DNA from: Anaerocolumna chitinilytica
GTDB taxonomy: Bacteria > Bacillota > Clostridia > Lachnospirales > Lachnospiraceae
DNA: 64,000 bases
NCBI RefSeq assembly: GCF_014218355.1
Contig: NZ_AP023368.1
Location: 3,414,001 to 3,478,000 of the forward strand
Direction of reading: 5' to 3'
Part shown: positions 54,298 through 62,772 of the stretch, piece after piece
How positions within the stretch are numbered: position 1 is the first letter of the stretch
Layout: every line of letters starts with the position of its first letter
Notes under the pieces: model-generated
What the model saw: the letters and a program-made list of their open reading frames with translations, nothing else
Databases searched by the model: none
Told to the model about the DNA's origin: nothing
Position numbers and translations under genes: made by a program

Positions 54298-55194
54298 CTA
54301 TTTCTCTATGGGGTCACTGCAGCCGCAGCCACCGCCTTTATGGGTTTCCCCTTCTTTTTCCTTTAAAACAGCTCTTCCTTCTGCTGTTTTATACATTTGC
54401 TGTCTCTTCATGGATTCATCAAAATCCACCAGATGTCCATCAAACTCAGGTCCGTCTACACAAGCAAATTTCACCTTACCTCCTACGGTAAGTCTGCAAG
54501 CTCCGCACATTCCGGTACCATCTACCATAATGGGGTTCATACTTACAATTGTAGCTATACCAAGCTCTTTTGTTAATAGACAGACAAATTTCATCATAAT
54601 TACCGGGCCTATAGCTATCACCAGATCATAATGCTTTCCCTGATTATTTACCAGGTCTTTGATACAGTCATTTACATTTCCTTTAAAACCATAAGAGCCA
54701 TCATCTGTTGCCACATAGACATTCTTTGCAACCTTGCTCATTTCTTCTTCCAGAATAATCAGTTCTTTATTTCTTGCACCAATGATGCAATCCACCTCAT
54801 GTCCCTGTTCTTTCATCCATTTGACCTGAGGATATACCGGTGCAGTTCCTACTCCTCCTGCCACGAACAGGATACTTTTCTCATGAAGTTCCTCATATGT
54901 TTCATCTATTAGTTCCGATTTATTACCTAAGGGCCCTGCAAAATCCTTGAACTCCTCTCCCACCTCATATCCTGCCATACGCTTTGTGGAGGAACCAAGT
55001 GCTTGAAATACGATGGTTACGCTTCCCTTTTCCCTGTCATAATCACATATGGTAAGTGGGATACGCTCTCCCTTTTCATCCATCCTGACTATGACAAATT
55101 GTCCAGGATAGCAGGATTTTGCTACTCTTTTTGCCTCAATATCCATCAGATAAATATTGGGTGCCAGGTTTTCTTTTTTTAATATTCTGTACAT
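54298..55194 (-). CDS. nfnA: NADPH/ferredoxin bifurcating oxidoreductase, small subunit
   Basis: This 298-residue FAD/NAD-binding protein is of the dihydroorotate-dehydrogenase electron-transfer (PyrK/SudB) type. The FAD segment CYPGQFVIVRMDEKGERIPL lies near residues 28-47, the NAD-binding FVAGGVGTAPVYPQ near 110, and a C-terminal [2Fe-2S] site is in GTGMCGACRLTV and KFACVDGPEFDGH. A Cys/Gly-rich tail (GGGCGC) ends it. The ATG at 55194 has GAGG upstream; a longer frame lacks a site. It is the first gene of the pair with nfnB. Confidence 0.87.
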   Translation of the reverse strand: MYRILKKENLAPNIYLMDIEAKRVAKSCYPGQFVIVRMDEKGERIPLTICDYDREKGSVTIVFQALGSSTKRMAGYEVGEEFKDFAGPLGNKSELIDETYEELHEKSILFVAGGVGTAPVYPQVKWMKEQGHEVDCIIGARNKELIILEEEMSKVAKNVYVATDDGSYGFKGNVNDCIKDLVNNQGKHYDLVIAIGPVIMMKFVCLLTKELGIATIVSMNPIMVDGTGMCGACRLTVGGKVKFACVDGPEFDGHLVDFDESMKRQQMYKTAEGRAVLKEKEGETHKGGGCGCSDPIEK

Positions 55195-55527
55195 ATTTAC
55201 CTCTATTCTGCCGGCTTGCGGCATAAGTCTAATGACACCTGTATGCATATTTATTAAGCTGCAATGCTGTCATTGCAGCTAATGGTTTACATTATAAGAT
55301 ATCTGTCACAAAAAATCTACACTTTCCTACACAGAAAGCTATGAATGCGATTGATTACCTTAGAATTATCATAATCAGAATAAAAATAAGAAAGAACCTT
55401 TCTCATTCCAGCTATAAATACTGGATGTTTTACACAAAATAAGATATAATGACTTTTAGAGATTATTTGATCAGCCACGGATTCAGGAATATCACTCTAA
55501 GATGTGATATTCACGAAAGGAGATGCA
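55195..55527. other. divergent intergenic between nfnAB and the two-component operon
   Basis: About 330 bases with no gene. It contains the promoters of both operons; no clear operator or riboswitch was recognised. Confidence 0.45.
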
Positions 55528-56223
55528 ATGAATACTATTTTAGTTTGTGATGACGATAAAGAAATTGTTGATGCAATTCAGATATATTTAAGAGCAGAAG
55601 GTTATAACATTATAAAAGCTTATAACGGAAAAGAAGCACTGGAGGCCATTGAATCTACAGAGGTCCATCTGGTACTTATGGATATTATGATGCCGGAAAT
55701 GGATGGCATCCATGTAACAATGAAATTAAGAGAAAATAACAGCACCCTGCCAATCATACTGCTTACAGCCAAATCAGAGGACAGTGATAAAGTTCTTGGT
55801 TTAAATGTCGGTGCTGATGACTATATTACAAAGCCATTCAATCCCCTGGAACTGATTGCAAGGGTAAAATCTGCTCTGAGACGATATACAAAGCTTGGCA
55901 GTATTGTTTCAGAGGAGCAGAATATCTATTCCTCCGGAGGCCTTGTTGTAAATGATGACAGAAAAGAGGTCTATGTGGATGGTGAGCTGATTAAGCTTAC
56001 CCCTATAGAATACAACCTTCTGAAACTTTTGGTAAAAAATAAAGGAAGAGTATTCTCCATAAATGAAATCTATGAGCTGATCTGGAATGAACCTTCCTAC
56101 GGTGCAGATAACATTGTTGCTGTCCACATCAGACATATTAGAGAGAAGATTGAGATAAATCCCAAAGATCCAAAGTACCTTAAGGTTGCCTGGGGTATCG
56201 GTTATAAGGTTGAGAAATATTAA
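55528..56223 (+). CDS. OmpR/PhoB-type response regulator (VanR-like)
   Basis: This 231-residue protein starts at the ATG at 55528 after AAAGGAG. The receiver domain has acidic CDDDKE near 7-12, phosphorylation site D52 (VLMDIMMPEMDG), a switch threonine and the lysine in ITKPF. A winged-helix DNA-binding domain (about 130-230) contains IKLTPIEYNLLKLL and VAVHIRHIREKI. It would be phosphorylated by the kinase encoded 125 bases downstream. The likeness to VanR-type regulators is at family level; no van genes are nearby. Confidence 0.93.
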   Translation: MNTILVCDDDKEIVDAIQIYLRAEGYNIIKAYNGKEALEAIESTEVHLVLMDIMMPEMDGIHVTMKLRENNSTLPIILLTAKSEDSDKVLGLNVGADDYITKPFNPLELIARVKSALRRYTKLGSIVSEEQNIYSSGGLVVNDDRKEVYVDGELIKLTPIEYNLLKLLVKNKGRVFSINEIYELIWNEPSYGADNIVAVHIRHIREKIEINPKDPKYLKVAWGIGYKVEKY

Positions 56224-56348
56224 TTCTTTTTAAATGCAATTTTTCAACTACGTAATTGGGAACATCAAATACCATATTTGATATTTACAAACAAATTTGA
56301 CTAAAAATTATAACAGTTTTAGGCCATATATTTACGAAAGGAGTTATA

Positions 56349-58574
56349 ATGAATAGAATCAAAGGCTCCGTATATATAAAAATATTGATACATATAGCTC
56401 TGTTTTTGTCAGGTCTTACTCTGGCAATCGGAACTTATCATATTTTTAATTATCTTGATTCTTATACTACAAATACTTCGGATTTTAAAGAGACCTCGGA
56501 ATTCCAGAATAAATATTTAAAATACGTGGAAAGAGTTGCCGTATATGTTGACTACAGAGAAAAAGGTTATTCCGGCAGTATTGGATTCGACCCATCCTCC
56601 TCTGACATCTCCTCTCTCTTTGAAAAAGAGGTAGATACCAAAACTAAGAAGAAAGACAACGATGCCAGTACCGAGCAGCAAAAGTTCGATTATTACAATG
56701 CTATTCTTAATCAGACCAATAGTAATTTCCTGTACTATGTTAAAAATATTAAGACCGGCGCCGTCTACGCTTCCGCTGCCCTTGAGAATAAGGTCAATAA
56801 GGCCAATGATGACGGCAAGAACAAGATGACCCTGAAGGAATATCTTGAACATGTGAAGTTAACCAACAATGCCTACCTCATTATAAACACAGAGACTGAA
56901 AAATATGCCACTAATGTTAACCGCAATTATCAGTATCTGAATGATGAAAATCTTAGTTGGGTAATAGATTATATTAAAGGTAATGTAATTAACGGAGAGG
57001 GAGACAAAGAAAAAGATCGCGGGGATTATCTTATCTGCACCACGATTGTAAATAATTTTCCGAATAAAGCAGATGAATTCGGAACCATGTACCATCATTT
57101 CAATTCGCTGTACTTTAATTATTCCAACTCTCTGCATCCGGTACCTATCTCCTTTATTATGCTTCTTCTGTTCTTAATCTTGACCGTATTCTTTACCGGT
57201 CATTCTAAAAATTCCGACGAGATTATTCTCTTAGGCTTTGACAGACTTAAAACAGAATCAAGCCTTATCCTTACTGCCGGCGGTGCTGCTCTGCTGTATA
57301 CCACTGCCATACGGTTATGCAAGTACCTTCATGAGGACTATAGTTTTGATTATTCCATATTGTTAGGAATAGGCTATGCTATCCTGTATCCTTTTTGCAT
57401 GTTTGCACTTTTAAGCTTGGTACGAAGAGTGAAAAAAAATATCCTTATCTCGAATTCCTATCTCCACAGCTTTGGATTAAAGCTTAAGGTATTTATCAGA
57501 GAGTTTTTCACCGGGAGAAGTATAACCTTTCATTTTGCTGGTATCATTATCTTATTCACAATAATAGAAACTGCAGGCTTTTTGATATATCGGTATGCTT
57601 TTTCCTTCCATTACCGTATACCCATTGCCATTACTACCTGTATCTTTGGTTATCTGTTTCTATTCTACCTAACCATCAAGCAGGTAATTGATTTTAAGAT
57701 TATCAGTCACGAAACCAAGAAGCTGGCTGATGGTGACCTAAGCCATAAGATACCAATAGAATCCATGCGTGAGCCGGCCCTATCCCTGGCTCTTGATATC
57801 AATAACATCAGTGAAGGCTTCTCCGCTGCCGTAGATGAAAAAGTAAAGAGTGAGCGCTTAAAAACAGAACTAATCGCCAATGTCTCCCACGATATTAAGA
57901 CGCCGCTAACCTCCATAATTAATTATGTGGATTTATTAAAAAAAGAAAATCTGAACAACGAAACCGCACAAGGTTATCTGGATATTCTCTCCGGAAAGAC
58001 CTGGCGTCTGAAGACATTGATCGAAGACCTAGTAGAAGCCTCAAAAGCTTCTTCCGGCGCTCTGGTCCTTAATCTTGAGTGTCTGAACCTGGTTGAATTG
58101 GTAAGACAGTCCCTTGGTGAATTTGAAGATAAATTCCTTGACCATAAGATTGAGCCGGTATTAACAGTATCCCAGGAGCCACTGTATATTATGGCTGATG
58201 GAAGAAGCACCTACCGTATAATCGAGAACATCTTCTCTAACGTTGTAAAATATGCCTTAAGCGGTACCAGAGCATATATCAATATCGGTGCCGAAGAGGA
58301 CATGGCAGTTGTTTCGGTTAAAAATATCTCAACAGCAAAATTAAATATCAGCACTGATGAGTTGATGGAACGATTTGTAAGAGGTGATCTCTCCAGAAAT
58401 ACTGAGGGAAGTGGTCTGGGCTTATCAATTGCCAAGAGCCTTGCGGCTATCCAGGAAGGAACTTTTGATATTGAACTGGATGGCGATCTCTTTAAAGCGG
58501 TTCTAAAATTCAATAAATTAAATGGGTATACCAGTGAAACCAGAATAGCAAAGGAAAGTGACTTCTTGCCTTAA
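56349..58574 (+). CDS. sensor histidine kinase (VanS-like catalytic part)
   Basis: This 741-residue kinase has one N-terminal helix (about 10-30) and an outer sensor region of about 230 residues. Further membrane helices lie at about 265-285, 305-325, 335-360, 395-415 and 425-445, then a HAMP-like linker. The phosphoacceptor H514 is in NVSHDIKTPLTSI. ATP-binding boxes follow (IFSNVVKYAL as N box, GSGLGLSIAKSL as G box). The large, many-helix sensor is longer than in VanS. Start ATG after AAAGGAG. The stop overlaps the convergent CYTH gene by four bases within a terminator. Confidence 0.92.
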   Translation: MNRIKGSVYIKILIHIALFLSGLTLAIGTYHIFNYLDSYTTNTSDFKETSEFQNKYLKYVERVAVYVDYREKGYSGSIGFDPSSSDISSLFEKEVDTKTKKKDNDASTEQQKFDYYNAILNQTNSNFLYYVKNIKTGAVYASAALENKVNKANDDGKNKMTLKEYLEHVKLTNNAYLIINTETEKYATNVNRNYQYLNDENLSWVIDYIKGNVINGEGDKEKDRGDYLICTTIVNNFPNKADEFGTMYHHFNSLYFNYSNSLHPVPISFIMLLLFLILTVFFTGHSKNSDEIILLGFDRLKTESSLILTAGGAALLYTTAIRLCKYLHEDYSFDYSILLGIGYAILYPFCMFALLSLVRRVKKNILISNSYLHSFGLKLKVFIREFFTGRSITFHFAGIIILFTIIETAGFLIYRYAFSFHYRIPIAITTCIFGYLFLFYLTIKQVIDFKIISHETKKLADGDLSHKIPIESMREPALSLALDINNISEGFSAAVDEKVKSERLKTELIANVSHDIKTPLTSIINYVDLLKKENLNNETAQGYLDILSGKTWRLKTLIEDLVEASKASSGALVLNLECLNLVELVRQSLGEFEDKFLDHKIEPVLTVSQEPLYIMADGRSTYRIIENIFSNVVKYALSGTRAYINIGAEEDMAVVSVKNISTAKLNISTDELMERFVRGDLSRNTEGSGLGLSIAKSLAAIQEGTFDIELDGDLFKAVLKFNKLNGYTSETRIAKESDFLP

Positions 58575-58588
58575 GAGTCACTTTCCTT
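58551..58588. terminator. bidirectional terminator spanning two gene ends
   Basis: AAGGAAAGTGACT and AGTCACTTTCCTT pair perfectly over 13 bases. The stops of the rightward kinase (58572-58574) and the leftward CYTH gene (58571-58573) both lie in the loop. Confidence 0.85.
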
Positions 58589-59089
58589 CTTCTTTAGTCC
58601 CATATTAAAAACTGTTAAATCAGCTGTAGTAGCAAGTACATTGTTCTTATAATGATCATCAAAGGTAACTTCCTTAGAAAACCAATCCGGCGGTGTAAAG
58701 TCTGCTGCTTCTTCCTCCGACTTAAATTCAACCTCTGCAAAAACTAGACCTTCAAGCTCTCCTTCAAAGATATCAAGCTCTGCAGTTAATCCATTATCAA
58801 GAGGTATCAGGTAGCGGCATTTTGTAATAAGCCTCAAATCCACCTTTTCCCTCAGATGATAATAAGCCTCTTTTGTTAACGGAAGCTCAACTTCCTCACA
58901 TACTAAAGCAACAGAACTGTCAACTGTCTTGTTTAACCTGGACTTATAGGTCATATAATAGTCTTCATTGCTTTTTCGGATACGGACAACCGGATTGGTG
59001 CAAAGATAACCCTGCTCTATCTCCTTCTTTTTATAAACTGTAAGATCTTCCGGCAGTTTTTTCAGTAAGAATTTTCTTTCTGTTTCCAT
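58571..59089 (-). CDS. CYTH domain protein (triphosphatase-like)
   Basis: This 172-residue protein starts at the ATG at 59089 with GGAGG ten bases upstream. The ExExK signature METERKFLL opens the CYTH tunnel fold, and VVRIRKSNEDYYMTYKS, TAELDIFEGELEGLVFAEVE and WFSKEVTFDDHYKN complete it. The fold binds triphosphates in a metal-lined tunnel; activities range from tripolyphosphatase to thiamine triphosphatase. Substrate unknown. It is followed leftward by the kinase gene. Confidence 0.9.
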   Translation of the reverse strand: METERKFLLKKLPEDLTVYKKKEIEQGYLCTNPVVRIRKSNEDYYMTYKSRLNKTVDSSVALVCEEVELPLTKEAYYHLREKVDLRLITKCRYLIPLDNGLTAELDIFEGELEGLVFAEVEFKSEEEAADFTPPDWFSKEVTFDDHYKNNVLATTADLTVFNMGLKKKESDS

Positions 59090-59173
59090 AGTACTCATCC
59101 TCCACACTCTTGTATACCGCGAATTAGGGCATCCTGCATATTTGCCTTAAAGCTTCGTGTTATTCAATATTAA

Positions 59174-59833
59174 TTATAAAACCTTCTGTCCGTTTATTAC
59201 AAGCTGAAATCTTAAATTTAGTTTTGCAGCTGCTTTCTTACATAAAACCATACGATCTAAAAATATTTCAAAATAATCCATTACAGAAGAGAATTCTGTA
59301 TCTATGGTAAGGCTTAAGGTTATCTTACTCTTTTCTTCATTTATCGTTGTTTCTGCTTCTTTCACAGCGTAATTTACCCGGTCATGGATATCAAAGCTTG
59401 CAAAATCCCTGTTTCTGACTCTTGTGTAGCGTACGTCTGTTTTATCTGCCAGAATCAAGGCTGCTGCGACCTCATTTACTGGGTAGGCAGTACTTTCATC
59501 ATGGTTTCCGATCGCAGAAATAATCACTGCAATATCTTCTGCCTCCACCCCCTGTCTGTCCAGAATACGAAAGGCCATAACGGCACCGCTCTGAGCGTGG
59601 TCAACGCGGTTAATCACATTACCGATGTCATGCATATAGGCAGCTATCTGAGCAAGCTCAACGGTCCTCTGAGGATATCCCATTGTTGTAAGAATATACT
59701 TCGCCTTTTCAGCTACCAGCCCTACATGAGCAAAACTGTGCTCGGTATAACCCAAGGCACCAAGGGCCTCATCTGCCTTCTGGATATATGTTTTAATCTG
59801 TGGAATCTTTTTAATCTCGCTATACGTAATCAA
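59174..59833 (-). CDS. HD-domain phosphohydrolase
   Basis: This 219-residue protein starts at TTG with GGGAGG seven bases upstream. Metal-binding HD signature residues are in HSFAHVGLVAEKAKYI and YMHDIGNVINRVDHAQSG, with a further GNHDEST. The fold cleaves phosphoesters, often nucleotides; the substrate is unknown. It lies upstream of the CYTH gene (84-base gap), on the same strand, so both may share a transcript and act on phosphate compounds. Confidence 0.87.
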   Translation of the reverse strand: MITYSEIKKIPQIKTYIQKADEALGALGYTEHSFAHVGLVAEKAKYILTTMGYPQRTVELAQIAAYMHDIGNVINRVDHAQSGAVMAFRILDRQGVEAEDIAVIISAIGNHDESTAYPVNEVAAALILADKTDVRYTRVRNRDFASFDIHDRVNYAVKEAETTINEEKSKITLSLTIDTEFSSVMDYFEIFLDRMVLCKKAAAKLNLRFQLVINGQKVL

Positions 59834-60164
59834 CTTATTACCTCCCGGAATAGTTTATATTAACTCATCATGAACGACAAGGTAAACTCATTATAGCAAT
59901 AGCATGCAACCTTCATGTAAATTCTATGTAATTTTTTCTCCACAACGGTATTATTGTAGCAGATATTCACAAAAATGAAAAGAAATTCAATATTAGACAT
60001 TCAGCTGCTTTCTAAAAATGATAACAATCGTTCATATTAGCATAAATCAGCCTATTTTTTCTAATAGAATCACATACATTACTCTTGAAAATATTAAAAA
60101 AATATGTATAATTTATTAAGTGACTTTTAAGAAACCAGAAAGAATTAAATTGCAAGGAGTACCT
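59834..60164. other. intergenic upstream of the ABC-F gene
   Basis: About 330 bases, AT-rich, with no supported gene. ABC-F genes are often controlled by leader attenuators, but I see no clear leader peptide or competing hairpins here. Confidence 0.4.
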
Positions 60165-61718
60165 ATGAGTATTTTAAATGTTGAAAATCTCACTCATGGC
60201 TTTGGTGACAGAGCTATTTTTAATAATGTATCCTTCCGTCTTCTAAAGGGGGAACATATCGGACTAATCGGTGCCAATGGAGAAGGAAAATCTACCTTTA
60301 TGAACATCGTTACCGGTAAGCTGATGCCCGATGAAGGAACAATACAATGGGCCAAGAACGTCAGAGTGGGCTATCTTGATCAGCATTCCGTCCTGGAAAA
60401 GGGAATGACCATCCGAGAGGTATTAAAATCTGCTTTCTCCTATCTCTTTGAACTGGAGAAAAAAATGAATGATCTATGCAATCAGATGGCTGATGCCGAC
60501 CCTGATACCCTTATGACAATTATGGAGGAGTTTGGTACTATACAGGAAACCCTTGATAATAACAATTTCTATATCATAGATTCAAAAGTAGAAGAAATCG
60601 GCCGTGCATTGGGTCTTGACGCCATCGGTATAGATATGGATGTCACAGAGCTCAGCGGCGGTCAGCGTACCAAGGTGCTTTTGGGCAAACTTCTGCTTGA
60701 AAAGCCAGATATTCTGTTATTGGATGAGCCCACGAACTATCTGGATACCGTTCATATTGAATGGCTGAAACGATATCTCCTTGATTACGATAATGCTTTT
60801 ATCCTAATCTCTCATGATATCCCTTTTCTTAACAGCGTAGTTAATATTATTTATCACGTAGAAAACAGTGAACTGACACGCTACGTGGGAGACTATAATA
60901 AATTTACCGAAGTTTATGAAGTAAAGAAAGCACAATTGGAAAGCGCATATAAGAAACAACAGCAGGAAATAAACGAACTTCAGGATTTTGTAGCCAGAAA
61001 TAAAGCAAGAGTTTCCACCAGAAATATGGCAATGTCCAGACAAAAGAAATTAGACAAAATGGACGTTATAGAACTTGCTAAGGAAAAACCAAAGCCGGAA
61101 TTTAATTTCAAGGAAGCAAGAGCTGCCGGAAGATATATTTTCCAGACAGAGCACCTTGTTATCGGCTATGATGAGCCCCTGTCTAAGCCATTAACCCTTT
61201 CTATGGAACGCGGCGATAAAGTTGTATTAAAAGGTGCTAACGGTATTGGTAAAACCACTCTGCTAAAGAGTATTATCGGTCTCATTCCTCCTATTGAGGG
61301 AAAGGTAACCTTGGGAGATTATTTGTATAAGGGGTATTTTGAGCAGGAAATGACCGGTGCAAAGAACAATACCTGCATTGAGGAGCTTTGGTGTGAATTT
61401 CCTTCCTATTCCCAATATGAAGTGCGTTCTGCCTTAGCAAAATGCGGCCTTACCACTAAGCATATCGAAAGTCAGGTAAGGGTTCTAAGCGGTGGTGAGC
61501 AGGCTAAAGTGCGCTTATGTAAGTTGATTAATAAAGAAACCAATATACTGCTCTTAGACGAGCCTACAAACCATTTGGACGTAGACGCGAAGGATGAATT
61601 AAAGAGAGCATTGAAAGAGTATGGCGGAAGTATTCTCCTTATCTGTCACGAACCTGAGTTTTATGAAGATTTTGCAACAAAGGTTTGGGATTGCTCCAAT
61701 TGGTCAACCAGAGTTTAA
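60165..61718 (+). CDS. ABC-F family ATPase
   Basis: This 517-residue protein starts at the ATG at 60165 after AAGGAG. Two nucleotide-binding domains are fused: Walker A GANGEGKST and GANGIGKTT, signatures LSGGQRTK and LSGGEQAK, Walker B ILLLDEPTNYLD and ILLLDEPTNHLD. A charged linker (about 240-300) separates them. No membrane helix, so it is not a transporter. ABC-F proteins act on the ribosome; some protect it from antibiotics and others aid translation. Which applies here cannot be told from the linker alone. Confidence 0.93.
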   Translation: MSILNVENLTHGFGDRAIFNNVSFRLLKGEHIGLIGANGEGKSTFMNIVTGKLMPDEGTIQWAKNVRVGYLDQHSVLEKGMTIREVLKSAFSYLFELEKKMNDLCNQMADADPDTLMTIMEEFGTIQETLDNNNFYIIDSKVEEIGRALGLDAIGIDMDVTELSGGQRTKVLLGKLLLEKPDILLLDEPTNYLDTVHIEWLKRYLLDYDNAFILISHDIPFLNSVVNIIYHVENSELTRYVGDYNKFTEVYEVKKAQLESAYKKQQQEINELQDFVARNKARVSTRNMAMSRQKKLDKMDVIELAKEKPKPEFNFKEARAAGRYIFQTEHLVIGYDEPLSKPLTLSMERGDKVVLKGANGIGKTTLLKSIIGLIPPIEGKVTLGDYLYKGYFEQEMTGAKNNTCIEELWCEFPSYSQYEVRSALAKCGLTTKHIESQVRVLSGGEQAKVRLCKLINKETNILLLDEPTNHLDVDAKDELKRALKEYGGSILLICHEPEFYEDFATKVWDCSNWSTRV

Positions 61719-61789
61719 GCAGGTTATATATTTAATTCAATTATTTTCGGACTGATTCTTATAACCTTGATTATAATAAGAAGAAACAA

Positions 61790-61978
61790 GGGGCTGTTGC
61801 AAATAGCCATAATAAACTCAAAAACAGGACTGGGTGTATAATAATACATTTCGCGTAGACTGGCCGAGCTCATCTTGTGAAGCGGAGCGCTTTGAACGAG
61901 CGAGGGAAAAGCAGCCAAATGTATTATTATACACCCAGTCCTGTCAAAAGAGTAATTTAGCTATTTTGCAACAGCCCC
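61790..61978. repeat. 189-bp nested palindromic element (MITE-like)
   Basis: Outer arms GGGGCTGTTGCAAATAGC (61790-61807) and 61960-61978 pair with one extra A. Inner arms are perfect 27-base inverted repeats (61824-61850 and 61918-61944, beginning ACAGGACTGGGTGTATAA). The core holds GAAGCGGAGCGCTTTGAACG and GAGCGAGGG, a pattern often seen in dispersed repeats of this bacterial group. There is no coding capacity and no clear target duplication. Its RNA would be a long rod and would also work as a terminator between the convergent genes. Confidence 0.85.
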
Positions 61979-61997
61979 TCCTTTATCTTATATTATA

Positions 61998-62459
61998 TTA
62001 TCTTTCCTTCACTTCTTCACTGCATACTTTTTGGGCGTTATTGAAAACATAAAACTTACTCCATATATAATTAATAACAATTACAATAACAGCCAATCCG
62101 GCTTTTACTGCCATGTTATTAAAATGCAGCAGATTGACAAAAAGGAATAGTCCTCCCTCTTCCACTCCAAGAGAAAAAAGCCTTGCCAGGAAGAATTTTA
62201 CCATCTTGGACAGTTCTTCCTTGATGGTTGTCCGCTTATCTCTGAATACCCAGCCTGCATTTACAAAATAGGCAAAGGTTACAGCCAGAATCCACGCTAT
62301 GATATTTGCAATAAGGTGGTCCATCCTGACCCAGTAACATAGGATGTAATAAGTCACCATATTCACAGCTGTTGTCATAACACCGGCTATGACATAAACG
62401 ATGGTTTCACGATTTATGAACTTGTCCATCAGATTCTTTAATTTCATTATCATTGACAT
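61998..62459 (-). CDS. GtrA family membrane protein
   Basis: This 153-residue protein has four membrane helices and the GtrA pattern (YVIAGVMTTAVNMVTYYILC, NIIAWILAVTFAYFVNAGWV and a C-terminal VINYIWSKFYVFNN). GtrA proteins are thought to flip lipid-linked sugars for cell-wall or surface modification. ATG at 62459 after AAGGAG. No glycosyltransferase is next to it in the window, so its partner is unknown. Confidence 0.9.
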   Translation of the reverse strand: MSMIMKLKNLMDKFINRETIVYVIAGVMTTAVNMVTYYILCYWVRMDHLIANIIAWILAVTFAYFVNAGWVFRDKRTTIKEELSKMVKFFLARLFSLGVEEGGLFLFVNLLHFNNMAVKAGLAVIVIVINYIWSKFYVFNNAQKVCSEEVKER

Positions 62460-62730
62460 ACCTGTCTCCTTTATATAAATCCTATGATACATTTTAATTC
62501 ATATTAACTCGATTGCTGCTCTTGGAAGAACATTTTTAAACTTCTCATAAGAAGTTCCTATAATAATTTCCTATAATATGTTCCCATAAGAACTTCTTAT
62601 TCTAGTTTCTTAAGTATACTGTTATCCGTACCTTTCTTATAATACCACATTTTCCAATTATAATAAATTCATTTATCATAATATATGATTTTGTTCTAAT
62701 TGCAACATTATATTAAAAGTTGAGCAATAC
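62460..62730. other. intergenic with AAGAAGTT-type repeats
   Basis: Contains AACTTCTCATAAGAAGTT and a related TTCCCATAAGAACTTCTTATT, AT-rich palindromes near 62537-62605, upstream of the GtrA gene. They could be operators or remnants; no function is proposed. Confidence 0.35.
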
Positions 62731-62760
62731 AAAACACCTGCCGGTTGGTAGCAGGTGCTT
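62731..62760 (-). terminator. rho-independent terminator of the DUF5057 gene
   Basis: CACCTGC and GCAGGTG pair around a nine-base loop; leftward the T-rich TTTTGTATT follows. Located 13 bases past the stop at 62773. Confidence 0.8.
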
Positions 62761-62772
62761 TATATCTCTAAA

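Noticed and set aside
55528..58574. Vancomycin resistance locus
   Set aside because: The two-component pair is VanRS-like only at family level; no vanH, vanA, vanX or related gene follows.
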